From the NCBI RefSeq assembly GCF_000237325.1, contig NC_017542.1, positions 301,001-365,000 on the forward strand: a DNA stretch of 64,000 nucleotides, given 5' to 3'. How positions within the stretch are numbered: position 1 is the first letter of the stretch; every line of letters starts with the position of its first letter. The stretch is from Paenibacillus polymyxa M1. GTDB taxonomy: Bacteria; Bacillota; Bacilli; Paenibacillales; Paenibacillaceae. Position numbers and translations under genes: made by a program. Shown here in pieces: positions 9,823 through 19,214 of this stretch. The notes under the pieces are model-generated. The model ran no database searches. It was not told where the DNA came from and saw nothing but the letters and a program-made list of their open reading frames with translations.

Positions 9823-10698
9823 TCAGTTGGCTGGTTTCCAGTATTGTTGTCTGTAATTCTTCGGTGACATTCCAAACCTTTCCTTGAAACACTTAGAAAA
9901 ATAACTGGCCTGGGAGAATCCTGTTTCCTCCGTAATTTGCTGGATGGACCAGTCGGTTTGCAGCAAAAGACTGCGTCCCTGATCCAGACGATAGTCCATC
10001 AAATATTCAAGTGGTGTGCGCTGGAAGGTGGCCTTCATGCATCTGGCAAGATAGTTTTGATGTACGTGAAAATGTGCCTCCAGGTCTTTATTCGTGATGG
10101 CATTTCTGTAGTTTTGTTTTAAGAATATTTCGATTTGTTCAGCTAACTTGGAGGAACTGCTTTTGTAATTCTCATCATATTCCAAACTCTGAAAAATATT
10201 CACAAATGTTTGTTGAGTCTCCCATAGAGCCAGCTTTCGAGTTTTTAAAGTAGAGGCTAGTAAATAGTCCAATTTGGAGAACAGCTCATGGGGATTAATT
10301 AGTTTTTGATATTTGGGTAGATGGATGGTGGTATGTTCTGAGTGAAAATGTAGCTCAGGAATGGGGGTGCTAGGGATAATAAGATTCGGCGAGGATTGGG
10401 CGCACCACATACTATTAGTTTGAAAATGAAACCAGTAAAAGGAGGTTTGTTCTGTACATGCCTCTATGGGGAAATGGTGCTTATCCGGCTCAAGAATAAG
10501 TGCATGATTTTCAGTTATCTTCCACGACTCATCCTCCTCACCGATGTGCAGTAGTCCTTCTTTAATAATAATTACGTCAAAATATCCCAAGTGATAGCGA
10601 TTCGGATGCCAGTCCCCTTTTTGGTATGTAGTAAAATTCCCCTCAATGAAATAAGGCAATGGAGGGACAAGGAAAGATAGAAAGTCTGTTTTGCTCAT
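9823..10698 (-). CDS. AraC family transcriptional regulator (cupin plus two HTH)
   Basis: A 291-residue cytosolic DNA-binding regulator. The N-terminal half has the cupin-like sugar-sensing fold (VIIIKEGLLHIGEEDESW...LILEPDKHHF), the C-terminal 100 residues the double helix-turn-helix of AraC/XylS proteins, ending with the signature ITEETGFSQASYFSKCFKERFGMSPKNYRQQY. It starts with ATG behind AAAGGAG. It is divergent from the GH127/GPH symporter operon across 193 bp, so it is most likely the activator of that operon, with arabinose or an arabino-oligosaccharide as inducer (inference). Confidence 0.9.
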   Translation of the reverse strand: MSKTDFLSFLVPPLPYFIEGNFTTYQKGDWHPNRYHLGYFDVIIIKEGLLHIGEEDESWKITENHALILEPDKHHFPIEACTEQTSFYWFHFQTNSMWCAQSSPNLIIPSTPIPELHFHSEHTTIHLPKYQKLINPHELFSKLDYLLASTLKTRKLALWETQQTFVNIFQSLEYDENYKSSSSKLAEQIEIFLKQNYRNAITNKDLEAHFHVHQNYLARCMKATFQRTPLEYLMDYRLDQGRSLLLQTDWSIQQITEETGFSQASYFSKCFKERFGMSPKNYRQQYWKPAN

Positions 10699-10853
10699 GG
10701 AAGTCAGCTCCTTTGTGTGTGAAATCGTATAAGTTTTAGTTAAAGATCGCGATTTTTTTTATAAATTCAGGTTGATAAAATAAGGACTGTAGCAAGGGGA
10801 GTTCAGGTTAGCTTGTTCGATATTATCATTACTTTATCCTTATTTTTTCAAAA

Positions 10854-10868
10854 ATGAAAGCGTTCTAT
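10854..10868 (+). promoter_or_regulatory. cre-like site (CcpA) before the GH127 operon
   Basis: ATGAAAGCGTTCTAT matches the catabolite-responsive element consensus WTGNAANCGNWNNCW with one mismatch (the next-to-last position). It lies 24 bp before the start codon, where binding would block transcription or translation start. Glucose repression through CcpA is inferred. Confidence 0.5.
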
Positions 10869-10891
10869 TTTCAGGAAGGGATGTTTATCCA

Positions 10892-12835
10892 ATGAAAACG
10901 GCAAAACCAGTGAAGCATGTCATCGTCGATGATTCATTTTGGAAAAAGTATAAGCAGGTTGTGGCGGAAGAGGTTATTCCTTATCAGTGGAAAGCATTAA
11001 ATGATGAATTACCAGATACAGAACCCAGCCATGCGATTGAGAACTTTAGAATTGCGGCCGGGGAATCTAGTGGAGAGTATTATGGAACCGTTTTCCAAGA
11101 TAGTGATCTTGCCAAATGGTTGGAGACGGTTGCTTTTAGTTTAAGGGATCATCCAAATTCTGCGCTTGAAGAGCGGGCTGATGAAGTCATTGATCTATTG
11201 GGAAGAGCACAAGCTGAGGATGGATATCTGAATACGTACTATTTGCTGAAGGAACCTGACAATCGTTGGACAAACTTAAGGGACAATCATGAGCTGTATT
11301 GTGCGGGACACTTTATAGAAGCGGCTGTTGCTTATTACGAAACGACGGGTAAGACGAAATTCCTCAACATTATGGAGAAATACGTAGACCTGATTCAGCA
11401 GATATTTGGTACAGAAGAAGGGAAGCGGAAAGGCTATCCGGGGCATGAAGAAATTGAGTTGGCCTTGATCAAATTATACGACGTAACGGCTAAGGATCAA
11501 TACCTCAAATTAGCGCAATATTTTATCGAACAGCGGGGACAGCATCCTATTTATTTTGTGGAGGAGCAAGAAAAGAGAAAGCATATTCAAACAGAGCCCA
11601 CCTGGAATGATGATAACAATATTAATTTTGGCCTAGGCTTCGAATATCAGCAGGCACACCAACCTGTGCGAGAACAAAAAGAGGCCGTTGGTCATGCGGT
11701 AAGAGCAGTGTATCTGTATATTGCGATGGCGGACCTAGCTGCAAAAACGGGAGATGCTTCTCTGCTACAAACCTGTGAAACGCTGTGGGATGATGTCACG
11801 AACCACAAAATGTACATTACTGCCGGAATCGGATCTACGGTGAACGCGGAAGCATTCACTTGCCATCATGATCTTCCCAATGACAGCATGTACTGCGAAA
11901 CTTGCGCCTCTGTAGGGCTGGCTTTCTGGGCCAATCGTATGCTGCGCTTAGCGCCGGACCGGAAATATGCCGATGTTCTGGAGCGTGCGCTCTACAATGG
12001 AACGATCAGTGGGATGGATCTGGATGGGAAACGGTTTTTCTACGTGAATCCGCTGGAAGTCAATCCTTTCCAAAAATCGAGAAAAGATCAGGAACATGTA
12101 AAAACAGAGCGGCAAAAATGGTTCTTCTGCGCCTGCTGTCCACCCAATTTGGCGCGAATGATTGCATCGGTGGAGGACAATATGTACACCCAGACCGAGG
12201 ATACGTTGTATACGCATCTGTATATTGCCAGCAAGGTGAACATGACTTTATCTGGACAAGAGATTGAAATTACACAAACCCATCATTATCCGTGGGATGC
12301 GGATCTTGCTCTTTCGATTCATGTAACAGAGCCAACTGCATTTAAATGGGCACTGCGAATTCCAGGGTGGTGCAAGCAGGCAGAGGTCAAGGTGAATGGG
12401 GAAGTCATATCACTAGACCATCTTGAAAAAGGCTATGTCGAGATTCAGCGCACTTGGAAGGATGGCGATATGGTAACTTTGCACTTGGCTATGCCGGTGG
12501 AGCGCATTCGGAGCAATCCGCTTGTCTCCATGAACCAGCAGCAAGTTGCTCTTCAACGTGGTCCAGTTGTGTACTGTCTGGAAGAAGCGGATAATGGGGC
12601 GAACCTGGCAGGATTAAGATTACCAAAGGATAATCCCGTTACAGAAGAATTTAGCGAAAATCTGCTGGGTGGCATTGTAAAGCTGACCATAGAGGGATAT
12701 CGGGTAAAAGGTTCAAATGCATTATACAGCTCGGAGCCCCCTGAACTTGTTCCTCAACAAATTACCGCCATTCCTTACTACGCCTGGTGCAATCGGGCCA
12801 AAGGGGAAATGCGTGTATGGTTTTATGAATCATAA
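10892..12835 (+). CDS. GH127 beta-L-arabinofuranosidase
   Basis: A 647-residue (alpha/alpha)6-barrel enzyme of the HypBA1 type, which releases L-arabinose from beta-1,2-linked arabinofuranosyl disaccharides such as those on plant hydroxyproline-rich glycoproteins. The zinc site and catalytic residues are all visible: Glu336 and Cys338 in MYCETCASVG, Cys415 (predicted nucleophile) and Cys416 in CACCPPNLAR. They align with Glu338/Cys340/Cys417/Cys418 of the Bifidobacterium enzyme at a constant offset of two. No signal peptide, so it acts on imported oligosaccharides. It is followed 27 bp later by a sugar symporter gene, forming a two-gene operon that is divergent from an AraC regulator. Confidence 0.93.
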   Translation: MKTAKPVKHVIVDDSFWKKYKQVVAEEVIPYQWKALNDELPDTEPSHAIENFRIAAGESSGEYYGTVFQDSDLAKWLETVAFSLRDHPNSALEERADEVIDLLGRAQAEDGYLNTYYLLKEPDNRWTNLRDNHELYCAGHFIEAAVAYYETTGKTKFLNIMEKYVDLIQQIFGTEEGKRKGYPGHEEIELALIKLYDVTAKDQYLKLAQYFIEQRGQHPIYFVEEQEKRKHIQTEPTWNDDNNINFGLGFEYQQAHQPVREQKEAVGHAVRAVYLYIAMADLAAKTGDASLLQTCETLWDDVTNHKMYITAGIGSTVNAEAFTCHHDLPNDSMYCETCASVGLAFWANRMLRLAPDRKYADVLERALYNGTISGMDLDGKRFFYVNPLEVNPFQKSRKDQEHVKTERQKWFFCACCPPNLARMIASVEDNMYTQTEDTLYTHLYIASKVNMTLSGQEIEITQTHHYPWDADLALSIHVTEPTAFKWALRIPGWCKQAEVKVNGEVISLDHLEKGYVEIQRTWKDGDMVTLHLAMPVERIRSNPLVSMNQQQVALQRGPVVYCLEEADNGANLAGLRLPKDNPVTEEFSENLLGGIVKLTIEGYRVKGSNALYSSEPPELVPQQITAIPYYAWCNRAKGEMRVWFYES

Positions 12836-12862
12836 TTCATTCGCATGGGGAGAGGAAAGATC

Positions 12863-14233
12863 ATGAGTACGAGAATTGTGAGTACGGAACCACCCGAAAA
12901 AGCAGCCAGTACCGTTCCTTTTCATCGTAAAATCAGCTATTCGTTAACGGATACGGCAGGCAATCTACTATACTGTGTTATTTCCAGTTATCTATTATAT
13001 TTTTATACGGATGTATTCGGTCTTTCTATTGGGATTGCCGGAACATTACTATTTATCACCCGTTTTATTGATGCCATTGATGCCCCGATCTGGGGCATCC
13101 TGATTGACCGAACCAAATCAAAATACGGCCAGAGCAGACCTTATTTTCTATGGCTAGCTGTTCCGTTTGCCGTGTTCATGGTCCTTACGTTTACGACGCC
13201 CAATTGGAGTGAATCGGGGAAAATTGCATATGCGGCCATCACTTATATCATAGCGGGTATTTTGTATACGGGAATCAGTACACCGATTACGTCTATTCTG
13301 CCTAACCTGAGCACCAACTCCAATGAACGCGTGGTCTTGAACTCTTTCCGTATGGTCGGGGGAAACGTGGGCTTCTTCATCGCCACCACGTTCACCTTAC
13401 CTCTGGTCGCCTTCTTTGGACAGGGGAATGACCAAAAAGGATTTTCTCTAACGCTCGTTTTATTTGGAATTATGGCGATTATTATGTTTTTCATAGCGTT
13501 CGCCGATTTGCGTGAAAATGCGGCAGTGAAAACGAAATCTGTTCCCATTGCTAAAAGCTTTACAGCCATCAAGCGAAACTGGCCCTGGATGCTCGTTGTA
13601 GCTGCTAACCTGTGTTACTGGATCGGTTTGAATATTCGTTCTGCCACGCTTATCTTTTATCTGCAATACAATCTGGACAGTAAGGACTTGGTGCCTTTAA
13701 TCAACGGACTGACCTCTTTGCAATTAATCTCTATGGTTCTGATTCCGTTGTTTGCCAGAAAATTAAGTAAAAATACGATCATGATTATCGGATTGATATT
13801 AGCTGCATTAGGTCAAGTTGTGATTTTAATGGGAAGTACAAACTTAACCCTTATTATTGCTGGCTGGATCATTGGTGCATTAGGATCAGGCTTTGCGTGT
13901 TCTATGCCATTTGCCATGTTGTCCGATACGGTTGATTATGGGGAATGGAAAAATGGAATTCGGGCAAGTGGATTCCTGACTTCTATTGGAAGCGCATTCT
14001 GTATTAAAGCAGGTAGCGGAATTGGCGGATTATTGCCAGCATGGGTTATGGGTAGCACGGGCTATATTGCTGGAAAGGTTCAGACCCCGACTGCTTTGTC
14101 TGGCATTCAGTTCAGCTTCATCTGGCTGCCGTTTATCGTCTTCTTGATCGGAATTATCCCTATGTTTTTCTATAAGAAATTCGAAAAGAATGAAGCTTCT
14201 ATTCAACAAGACTTAATTGCGAGAAGATCATAG
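12863..14233 (+). CDS. GPH family (glycoside-pentoside-hexuronide) cation symporter
   Basis: A 12-transmembrane MFS-type sugar:cation symporter of 456 residues. Characteristic GPH features are YSLTDTAGNLLY at the first helix, the D-x-x-D-A-P-IWG-LIDRTKSKYGQSRPYFLW loop after helix 2, and the FAMLSDTVDYGEWKNGIRASG motif near the start of the second half. The start at 12863 is preferred to an in-frame ATG at 12845 because GGGGAGAGGAAAG lies just before it. In operon with the GH127 enzyme it probably imports the beta-arabino-oligosaccharide that enzyme cleaves. A terminator follows. Confidence 0.9.
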   Translation: MSTRIVSTEPPEKAASTVPFHRKISYSLTDTAGNLLYCVISSYLLYFYTDVFGLSIGIAGTLLFITRFIDAIDAPIWGILIDRTKSKYGQSRPYFLWLAVPFAVFMVLTFTTPNWSESGKIAYAAITYIIAGILYTGISTPITSILPNLSTNSNERVVLNSFRMVGGNVGFFIATTFTLPLVAFFGQGNDQKGFSLTLVLFGIMAIIMFFIAFADLRENAAVKTKSVPIAKSFTAIKRNWPWMLVVAANLCYWIGLNIRSATLIFYLQYNLDSKDLVPLINGLTSLQLISMVLIPLFARKLSKNTIMIIGLILAALGQVVILMGSTNLTLIIAGWIIGALGSGFACSMPFAMLSDTVDYGEWKNGIRASGFLTSIGSAFCIKAGSGIGGLLPAWVMGSTGYIAGKVQTPTALSGIQFSFIWLPFIVFLIGIIPMFFYKKFEKNEASIQQDLIARRS

Positions 14234-14287
14234 ATATTCTCTTAACAAGATGTTATGCATACCGAGGGATGGTATAATCCTGTTTCA

Positions 14288-14317
14288 AAACCTGTTCACC
14301 GAGCTGAGCAGGTTTTT
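14288..14317 (+). terminator. terminator of the GH127/symporter operon
   Basis: Ten-pair stem (14288-14297 with 14306-14315, one G-U) followed by T5, 55 bp after the symporter stop. Confidence 0.85.
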
Positions 14318-14350
14318 CACCTTTTTTCTATTCAAATGTGAGCAAACGCA

Positions 14351-14379
14351 TTGACAGAATTTTCTTTTGGAGTGATACT
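14351..14379 (+). promoter_or_regulatory. sigma-A promoter of the MATE gene
   Basis: A perfect TTGACA (14351-14356), 17-bp spacer and GATACT (14374-14379). Transcription should begin near 14386, leaving a leader of about 125 bases before the MATE start. Confidence 0.65.
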
Positions 14380-14394
14380 TCTATGTAGAGAAAA

Positions 14395-14483
14395 GTGTAC
14401 AGAATCAAGAGCCAGAGACATCTAGCCTTGCAACTTTATACATTTTTTCGCCATGAAAGACTCTTCTGTTGAAGGGTTTTTTT
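14395..14483 (+). promoter_or_regulatory. leader ORF plus terminator hairpin: probable attenuator of the MATE gene
   Basis: Between the promoter and the MATE gene is a terminator-like hairpin: 11-pair stem (14456-14466 with 14471-14481, two G-U), TGTT loop, then T7 ending at 14483, only 26 bases before the MATE start. A 25-codon frame starting GTG at 14395 (after a poor GAGAAAA) runs into it and stops at 14470-14472 within the loop; its last residues are RHERLFC. A ribosome on that frame would cover the 5' arm of the stem. This layout fits ribosome-mediated attenuation as found before some antibiotic resistance genes. A second short frame begins ATG at 14454 but has no ribosome binding site. 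Confidence 0.5.
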
Positions 14484-14509
14484 CAATTTGATAAAAAGAA
14501 TGTGATGAT

Positions 14510-15901
14510 ATGAGTCAACTGAGTGTAAGGATGAGAACGCACGGCTTTCTGAATAGACATTTTTCTGGAGAGTCTATTGATTATCGGCAGATGATTGCCT
14601 TGTTTATCCCGCTTCTAATTGATCAGGCTTTTATCGTGGGTCTTAATTTGGTGAACACAGCAATGATTAGCTCGTCAGGGATGGCGGCGGTCAGTGCCGT
14701 AAATATGATTGATTCATTAAATATTTTCCTAATTAATGTGTTTGTGGCAGTGTCTACCGGGGGTACGGTTGTTGTAGCGCAGTATAAGGGGAGCGGCAAC
14801 GATCTTATGGTCTCTAAAGCAACATCCGGTACGATATCCTCCGTTTCCTTGCTGGCCTTATGTATCAGTCTGTTTATGATCCTGTTGTACAATCCCATTT
14901 TAAGCGTCCTGTTTGGCTCTGCCTCGGCTGATGTATTGGCTAACGGCAAGGTGTACCTGCTGGGAAGCTGTATGTCTTTCGTGGGGATTGCGATCGTTGA
15001 GGCCGTATGTGGAGCGCTGAGAGGGATCGGCAAGACGAGGGCGTCGCTGGCTCTTTCGCTCATCATGAACCTTTCGTATGTGCTGCTGAATGTCGTATTT
15101 ATTAACTTGTTAGATATGGGTGTACTGGGCATGACGATTGCGGTCAATGTGTCCAGATATGCAGGGGCTGCCTGCGCGTTGATTTATTTGGTCAGGGTAG
15201 ATGACGACTTGCGTGTTCAGCTTAGAGATATGCTTTATTTTAATCTAGCCATGCTTAAAAAGATCCTGTTTATTGGTCTTCCTTTTGCAGCGGAACAGAT
15301 GTTTTTTAATGGAGGTAAAATTTTAACGCAAATCTTCATTGTGAACCTGGGGACCAATGCATTGGCGACGAATGCCATTTGCTCATCCCTAGCTAACGTG
15401 TTCCAAATTCCTGCGAATGCTTTGGCTCTTACGATTGTGACCGTGGTTGGTCAATGCATGGGACGGCGAAATGTACACGATGCCCGCAAGTTTACCAAAT
15501 CGTTTATTTGGCTGTCGTCCGGTTCGTTTATTGTAATGGGGCTAATCCTAATGCCTTTGTTTAAGCCGATGGTGGGGTTGTTTCATCCACCTGCTGAAAT
15601 TGTAGATGACATTTTTATGGTCATGCTGATTAATACGCTGGCCCAGATTCCACTCTGGTCCATCGCCTTTATTACACCCTCTGCGCTTAGGGCAGGAGGT
15701 GATTCCAAATTTACGTCCCTCACCTCGATGCTGTCCATGTGGTTGTGTCGGGTAGTGCTCGGGTATGTTTTGGGCATTGTGTTCAACTTGGGGATTGTTG
15801 GTGTCTGGCTGGCCATGGATATTGAATGGGGTGTGCGGGGGATCGTTTTCCTCTGGCGCTTCCGTGGCAACAAATGGGTCCAGCATCGTTTGATCGACTG
15901 A
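14510..15901 (+). CDS. MATE family multidrug/toxin exporter
   Basis: A 463-residue integral membrane protein with about 12 hydrophobic helices in two similar halves. The first half has MIALFIPLLIDQAFIVGLNLVNTAMISSSGMAAVSAVNM and the GALRGIGKTRASL loop; the second half repeats this with GLPFAAEQMFFNGGKI and SALRAGGDSKFTS. This is the MATE fold, exporting drugs or cationic compounds in exchange for Na+ or H+. The ribosome binding site before the ATG is weak (AAAAAGAATGTGA), in line with a regulated leader. No partner gene; its own promoter and terminator. The exported compound cannot be told from sequence. Confidence 0.9.
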   Translation: MSQLSVRMRTHGFLNRHFSGESIDYRQMIALFIPLLIDQAFIVGLNLVNTAMISSSGMAAVSAVNMIDSLNIFLINVFVAVSTGGTVVVAQYKGSGNDLMVSKATSGTISSVSLLALCISLFMILLYNPILSVLFGSASADVLANGKVYLLGSCMSFVGIAIVEAVCGALRGIGKTRASLALSLIMNLSYVLLNVVFINLLDMGVLGMTIAVNVSRYAGAACALIYLVRVDDDLRVQLRDMLYFNLAMLKKILFIGLPFAAEQMFFNGGKILTQIFIVNLGTNALATNAICSSLANVFQIPANALALTIVTVVGQCMGRRNVHDARKFTKSFIWLSSGSFIVMGLILMPLFKPMVGLFHPPAEIVDDIFMVMLINTLAQIPLWSIAFITPSALRAGGDSKFTSLTSMLSMWLCRVVLGYVLGIVFNLGIVGVWLAMDIEWGVRGIVFLWRFRGNKWVQHRLID

Positions 15902-15906
15902 ATAGG

Positions 15907-15962
15907 TCCACTACTATAAAATTGACCTCGGGATGAGGCACTTTATAGTAGTGGATTTTTTT
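15907..15962 (+). terminator. terminator after the MATE gene
   Basis: A 14-bp perfect stem (15907-15920 with 15942-15955) with a small inner hairpin (CCTC/GAGG) and T7. It lies between convergent genes. Confidence 0.9.
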
Positions 15963-15987
15963 ATAGACGTTTAAAGTTACGTACGCC

Positions 15988-16977
15988 TTATTCTATTCTG
16001 ATCCCTATATTGCCTAACTGCACTCCCTGCTGCATACGGTAAAAGGCTTGCGCTGTATCTTGTAGAGGGAAGACGCTATCTATAATGGGATGAAGGGAAT
16101 GGCGCTCCATGAATTGGAGCATATCTGCGAATTCCTCACCGCTCCCCATAGAGGTACCGATGATGCTAATCTGTGGGAAAAATATAGAACGCAGCGGAAT
16201 CTCTATCTGATCTCCTGAGCTTGCGCCAAATGTAATGATCCGGCCATCCGGTTTGATGACATCCAGATATTTGTCGAACGTAGCGGGTCCGATGCTGTCA
16301 AGGATCAGATCCACGGTGTCTCCGTTCATGCTTTCTTTCCAATCGCTATCACTGTCGAATGCATGATGAGCGCCATGGGCGAGGGCAGCTTGTTTTTTTG
16401 CTTCGCTACGTGATGTGACGCTGACCCGTGCGCCCGCCGCTAAAGCCATTAACATGGCATACGTGGCTACCCCACCGCCAATACCGGGAATAAGGACATG
16501 GTCACCCTGCTGTAATTGGCCTCTAGTGAAGAGAGCGCGGTAAGCGGTCAAGGCAGACAAAGGCAGTACCCCTGCTTCTTCCCAGGACAGGTAAGCTGGC
16601 TTGCTGACGGCATTTTGAACGGGAACGATAACCGATTCGGCCAATGTCCCGTCTGAAGGAACGCCCAGAATGGCAGGAACCAAGGGAACGTGGTTCGTCT
16701 TCTCCCATCCGATACATGGATTGATGATTACGTCAGTGCCTACCAGTGAGGTTGGGACGCCAGCGCCCACAGCCTCGATCACGCCTGCTCCATCCGATCC
16801 TAGAATGAGTGGAGCATCGTTGGCGGTTCGATCCGCCATGAGGAACAGATCCCGATGGTTCAAGCCTGCGGCTTTGAGTCTGACCTTCACTTCGCTGTGC
16901 CCCGGCTGTCTGTCCGTAACGTCCTTATACATCAGGCCCTCAAGGCCGTGTTTGTCGGTATGTATTACAGCTTTCAT
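15988..16977 (-). CDS. MDR family NADPH:quinone oxidoreductase-like dehydrogenase
   Basis: A 329-residue medium-chain dehydrogenase/reductase. GroES-like N-terminal domain with the typical [17 protein letters not shown], then a Rossmann fold with a glycine-rich [19 protein letters not shown]. It lacks the Cys cluster of zinc alcohol dehydrogenases, so it is probably a zinc-free quinone oxidoreductase or enoyl reductase type; the substrate is unknown. The start at 16977 follows AGGAGG with good spacing; in-frame codons further upstream are not supported. It is divergent from a LysR gene (134 bp), which is its likely regulator. Confidence 0.85.
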   Translation of the reverse strand: MKAVIHTDKHGLEGLMYKDVTDRQPGHSEVKVRLKAAGLNHRDLFLMADRTANDAPLILGSDGAGVIEAVGAGVPTSLVGTDVIINPCIGWEKTNHVPLVPAILGVPSDGTLAESVIVPVQNAVSKPAYLSWEEAGVLPLSALTAYRALFTRGQLQQGDHVLIPGIGGGVATYAMLMALAAGARVSVTSRSEAKKQAALAHGAHHAFDSDSDWKESMNGDTVDLILDSIGPATFDKYLDVIKPDGRIITFGASSGDQIEIPLRSIFFPQISIIGTSMGSGEEFADMLQFMERHSLHPIIDSVFPLQDTAQAFYRMQQGVQLGNIGIRIE

Positions 16978-17111
16978 TTTAAAGCCTCCTGTGGTCGATT
17001 TTAGATGCATTTGCATGTACTTTGAATTGTACAGAGTGGCAAGCATCCGGTAAAATGAACAAAATCGAACGTCAGTATCATAAATGATCATACCAAGCAG
17101 GTGATGTATAT

Positions 17112-17984
17112 ATGGAAAGCAGTGATTTGAAAATTTTTCGGGCGGTTGCTCGCGAGGGCAGTATCACAAGGGCTGCGCAAGTGTTGAACTATGTACAGTC
17201 CAATGTGACCTCACGGATTCAGCAGCTTGAGGCACAATTGAATGTACCGCTATTTCGCAGATCTAATCGCGGAATGACACTAACGTCGGCAGGAGAGAAT
17301 CTGCTGGAGTATGCGGAATCCATATTGACTTTGCTCGACGAGGCAGAGAAGTCTACTCAATATTCGGACCAGCCTGCGGGACCACTGCGATTGGGCTCGA
17401 TTGAGACGACTGCGGTTACGCATCTAACGACTTTATTGACGGGATATTACGCTGAATACCCTAATGTGCAGCTATCGCTGATGACCGGGGGGACGCATGC
17501 CCTTGTACAAAAGGTATTAAATTACGAATTAGATGGGGCATTCGTCTATGGCCCTGTCGATGATCCGAATATAGAGCATGTTGCGGCGTTTGAAGAGGAG
17601 TTGGTGCTTATTTCGGAACCGGGAGAAAGTGATATGAGCAAGTTGCTTGCCAAGCCTATGCTGTTCTTCGATGTAGGCTGCACACATCGGGCAAGAGCGG
17701 AAAGTTTTCTGAGCGATGCAGGTGTGGATGCGTATCAGATTATGGAATTCGGAACATTGGAAGTCATTTTAGGTGGTGTAGCCTCTGGTCTGGGGGTGTC
17801 CATGCTTCCACACTCGTCAATTGTAAAGGCGAAGAAGGAGGGAAGTATTGCTTCGCATCGTTTACCCGAAACATATCGTAAATTAGAGGTGTGGTTTGTT
17901 CATCGGCGGGATTCGGTTTACTCCAGTGCGCTGTCAGGATTGCTCCACTGGATGAAAAAGGATGTTATACTTAACTGGGATTAA
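17112..17984 (+). CDS. LysR family transcriptional regulator
   Basis: A 290-residue regulator with the LysR winged helix at residues 1-62 ([54 protein letters not shown]) and a periplasmic-binding-like effector domain after residue 90. It lies divergently from the quinone oxidoreductase gene, the usual layout for a LysR protein and its target. The next gene (RDD protein) follows 22 bp later on the same strand and may be co-transcribed. Similar in style to the CzcR-type LysR proteins of bacilli; the effector is not known. Confidence 0.92.
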   Translation: MESSDLKIFRAVAREGSITRAAQVLNYVQSNVTSRIQQLEAQLNVPLFRRSNRGMTLTSAGENLLEYAESILTLLDEAEKSTQYSDQPAGPLRLGSIETTAVTHLTTLLTGYYAEYPNVQLSLMTGGTHALVQKVLNYELDGAFVYGPVDDPNIEHVAAFEEELVLISEPGESDMSKLLAKPMLFFDVGCTHRARAESFLSDAGVDAYQIMEFGTLEVILGGVASGLGVSMLPHSSIVKAKKEGSIASHRLPETYRKLEVWFVHRRDSVYSSALSGLLHWMKKDVILNWD

Positions 17985-18006
17985 ATTGACATCAGGGGTG
18001 TATCAT

Positions 18007-19110
18007 TTGGAAGAACATAATTTATCGAAAAATCCATCTACAGTAGCTCCGGGAGAATTTGTGAGGAATGGCGGTTATCAACGACGAGAACCAGATAGGA
18101 TGGCGGTATTATCAGAAACATACGGAGCCTCTATCTTTTTCAGGAGATGGGCCGCCTGGATGATTGACTTCATTCTTATCGTCTTTGGGTATGGTGGGCT
18201 TGTCTATTTTATAGCGAAAAAAGTAGCTGAAGCGGAAATCCCAAATATGGGTATGGTAGTGATACTCTTCTTGATTGGCTCTTTCTGCTATTATCTGTTG
18301 CTGGAAGGACTTACAGGCTATACGCTGGGCAAGTTTGTACTTCGCATTCAGGTCGTGAATGGAGAAGGAATGCCGCCAGGCATGATTAAATCGTTGATCC
18401 GTACGCTCATACATCTGGTGGATACGAACCCGCTGCTTTTCTGGGGGCTGCCCGCCGGTATATGTGTGCTGGTGACACCTCGGAAACAACGAATTGGAGA
18501 TATGGCCGCCAATACATATGTAGTTAGGACACGGGATTTGGGGAAGGTGAGCAAAAAGAAAACCGGGATTATTGCAGGAGCAATCATCCTGATGACGATC
18601 ACTTCGATTGTCTTTGCTGTATCCTTAATTTCTACGCTCATTACTCAAATCGTGAAGCCTGAGGTATTTACCAGTAAGGATAATCAGTTTGCAGTTACGG
18701 CTCCGTGGAATTGGTCACGAGATAATAGGATTAATGAGGAAGCGGATATTTCCATTAAAAATGAATTTACCGATAGATATTTGATTGTATTGTCTGAACC
18801 GAAAAGCGACTTTGACAGCAGTATGACCCTTCAAGAATATAAAGGAATCATTGAGGATCATTTGGTGTCAGGAATTACGGACCCTGAATTGGGGACTGCT
18901 TCAGATATGGTGGTGAACGGATATCCTGCCATTGAGTTTACCCTAAAAGGAGAAATAGACGGGAATCTGGCCATGTATAACGTGACCACAATTGAAACAC
19001 CTTCGCATTATCATCAGGTGCTTGCCTGGACCTACGCCTCGCGATACAGCAGGGCACAGCAAGAGCTGCGCAAGATTAGAGACAGTTTCCGTGAAATGAA
19101 CATGATGTAA
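18007..19110 (+). CDS. RDD family membrane protein with extracytoplasmic domain, TTG start
   Basis: The RDD domain (about residues 40-180 of 367) contains FFRRWAAWMIDFILIVFGYGG, the second helix, TLGKFVLRIQVV and the RDD-typical RKQRIGDMAANTYVV. A third membrane segment (about 190-215) leads to a C-terminal domain of about 145 residues (VFTSKDNQFAVTAPWNWSRD...) that resembles the PsbP/DUF1795 fold and should lie outside. The TTG at 18007 has AGGGGTG at proper distance, whereas the in-frame ATG at 17962 lies inside the upstream LysR gene. The combination of RDD and such a sensor-like domain is uncommon. Function unknown, possibly transport or envelope sensing. Confidence 0.75.
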   Translation: MEEHNLSKNPSTVAPGEFVRNGGYQRREPDRMAVLSETYGASIFFRRWAAWMIDFILIVFGYGGLVYFIAKKVAEAEIPNMGMVVILFLIGSFCYYLLLEGLTGYTLGKFVLRIQVVNGEGMPPGMIKSLIRTLIHLVDTNPLLFWGLPAGICVLVTPRKQRIGDMAANTYVVRTRDLGKVSKKKTGIIAGAIILMTITSIVFAVSLISTLITQIVKPEVFTSKDNQFAVTAPWNWSRDNRINEEADISIKNEFTDRYLIVLSEPKSDFDSSMTLQEYKGIIEDHLVSGITDPELGTASDMVVNGYPAIEFTLKGEIDGNLAMYNVTTIETPSHYHQVLAWTYASRYSRAQQELRKIRDSFREMNMM

Positions 19111-19159
19111 AGTGAACCTGAAGCAATAACGATGATTCAAATTATAAGACGGTAAGCAG

Positions 19160-19194
19160 AACAAGCAGACAGCTTATAGAAGCGTCTGCTTGTT
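19160..19194. terminator. inverted repeat between convergent genes, weak terminator
   Basis: AACAAGCAGAC (19160-19170) pairs perfectly with 19184-19194. No good T run follows on either strand, so termination would be weak. Lies between the RDD gene and the convergent GH127-like gene. Confidence 0.45.
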
Positions 19195-19214
19195 GTTATA
19201 TAGGCGGGATAGTG

